Shown piece after piece: positions 6,368 through 6,463 of a stretch of DNA of 6,463 nucleotides. The stretch covers positions 1 to 6,463 of the forward strand of contig VXTA01000078.1 of NCBI GenBank assembly GCA_009837685.1, written 5' to 3'. The DNA is from Chloroflexota bacterium. Lineage in GTDB: Bacteria > Chloroflexota > Dehalococcoidia > Lucifugimonadales > Lucifugimonadaceae. The translations under genes and the position numbers were made by a program. Below the pieces are notes generated by a model. The model was given only the letters and a program-made list of their open reading frames with translations. It was not told where the DNA came from and searched no databases. The first letter of the stretch is position 1; every line of letters starts with the position of its first letter.

Positions 6368-6406
6368 CCCCTCTCCCTCGATGGGAGAGGGTTAGGGTGA
6401 GGGTGA
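6368..6406 (+). repeat. Dispersed 'ctctccc / gggagaggg' palindromic repeat
   Basis: The inverted repeat CCCTCTCCC (6369-6377) and GGGAGAGGG (6383-6391) has a 5-base loop and is followed by ttagggtgagggtga. This arrangement is a widely seen dispersed element in bacterial genomes; its reverse translates as the familiar LTLSHRGRG. It fills most of the 98-base gap between the SMP-30 and HAD genes. Its tail overlaps the ribosome binding site of the HAD gene. Confidence 0.8.
6399..6402 (+). promoter_or_regulatory. Ribosome binding site of the HAD gene, inside a repeat
   Basis: GAGG in the tail of the dispersed repeat lies 8 bases before the ATG at 6411. The purine-rich repeat tail itself appears to provide the translation signal. 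Confidence 0.5.
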
Positions 6407-6410
6407 AACG

Positions 6411-6463
6411 ATGAAGCACATCAAAGCCATCGTCTTCGATTTCGACGGACTAATCCTAGACAC
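6411..6463 (+). CDS. HAD-superfamily hydrolase, 5' end only
   Basis: Only 17 complete codons are in the window. They read MKHIKAIVFDFDGLILD, with motif I of the haloacid dehalogenase superfamily: nucleophile Asp10 and acid/base Asp12 in DFDGLILD. The DxDGxxxD(T/S) form at the very N-terminus is typical of the beta-phosphoglucomutase/phosphoglycolate phosphatase-like subgroup, which acts on small phosphorylated metabolites. The ATG at 6411 has GAGG 8 bases upstream, lying in a dispersed repeat. The gene follows SMP-30 on the same strand after 98 bases, so co-transcription is possible. The substrate cannot be judged from this fragment. Confidence 0.85.
   Translation, partial: MKHIKAIVFDFDGLILD

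Overview
The window looks like chromosomal DNA of a bacterium of moderate GC content (mid-50s percent by eye). Two things point, weakly, to Chloroflexota, perhaps a SAR202 or other Dehalococcoidia-like lineage known mainly from metagenomes. One is a secreted lipoprotein with a long Pro/Thr/Glu linker of the TPxPEPT kind. The other is a set of short dispersed stem-loop repeats of the 'cgtcattcc...ggaatcca' and 'ccctctccc...gggagaggg' types. This assignment is inference from style, not from a marker gene.

Layout. Four genes lie on the minus strand, read right to left: an NAD(P)-dependent aldehyde dehydrogenase (5203 to 3794), a lipoprotein with two copies of an unrecognised domain (3613 to 2429), a family-4 glycosidase of the MelA alpha-galactosidase type (2213 to 924), and a zinc-type medium-chain dehydrogenase that runs off the left edge (877 to 1). 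Two genes lie on the plus strand: an SMP-30/gluconolactonase-family protein (5410 to 6312), divergent from the aldehyde dehydrogenase, and the first 17 codons of a HAD-superfamily hydrolase (6411 to the right edge). No stretch longer than 300 bases is without a gene. No tRNA, rRNA, CRISPR array, insertion sequence or phage gene was seen.

How the genes may work together. The glycosidase and the dehydrogenase are 46 bases apart and probably share a transcript. The glycosidase would release a sugar, the medium-chain dehydrogenase could oxidise the sugar or polyol, the SMP-30 protein could open an aldonolactone, the aldehyde dehydrogenase could finish a C2-C3 aldehyde, and the HAD protein could act on a sugar phosphate. 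Each family assignment is well supported, but the single pathway is inference. No transporter or regulator is in view.

Most noteworthy are the lipoprotein's duplicated 'DWHN' domain with matched cysteine spacing, the pair of related stem-loop repeats in opposite orientation flanking the SMP-30 gene, and a third dispersed repeat that appears to supply the ribosome binding site of the HAD gene.
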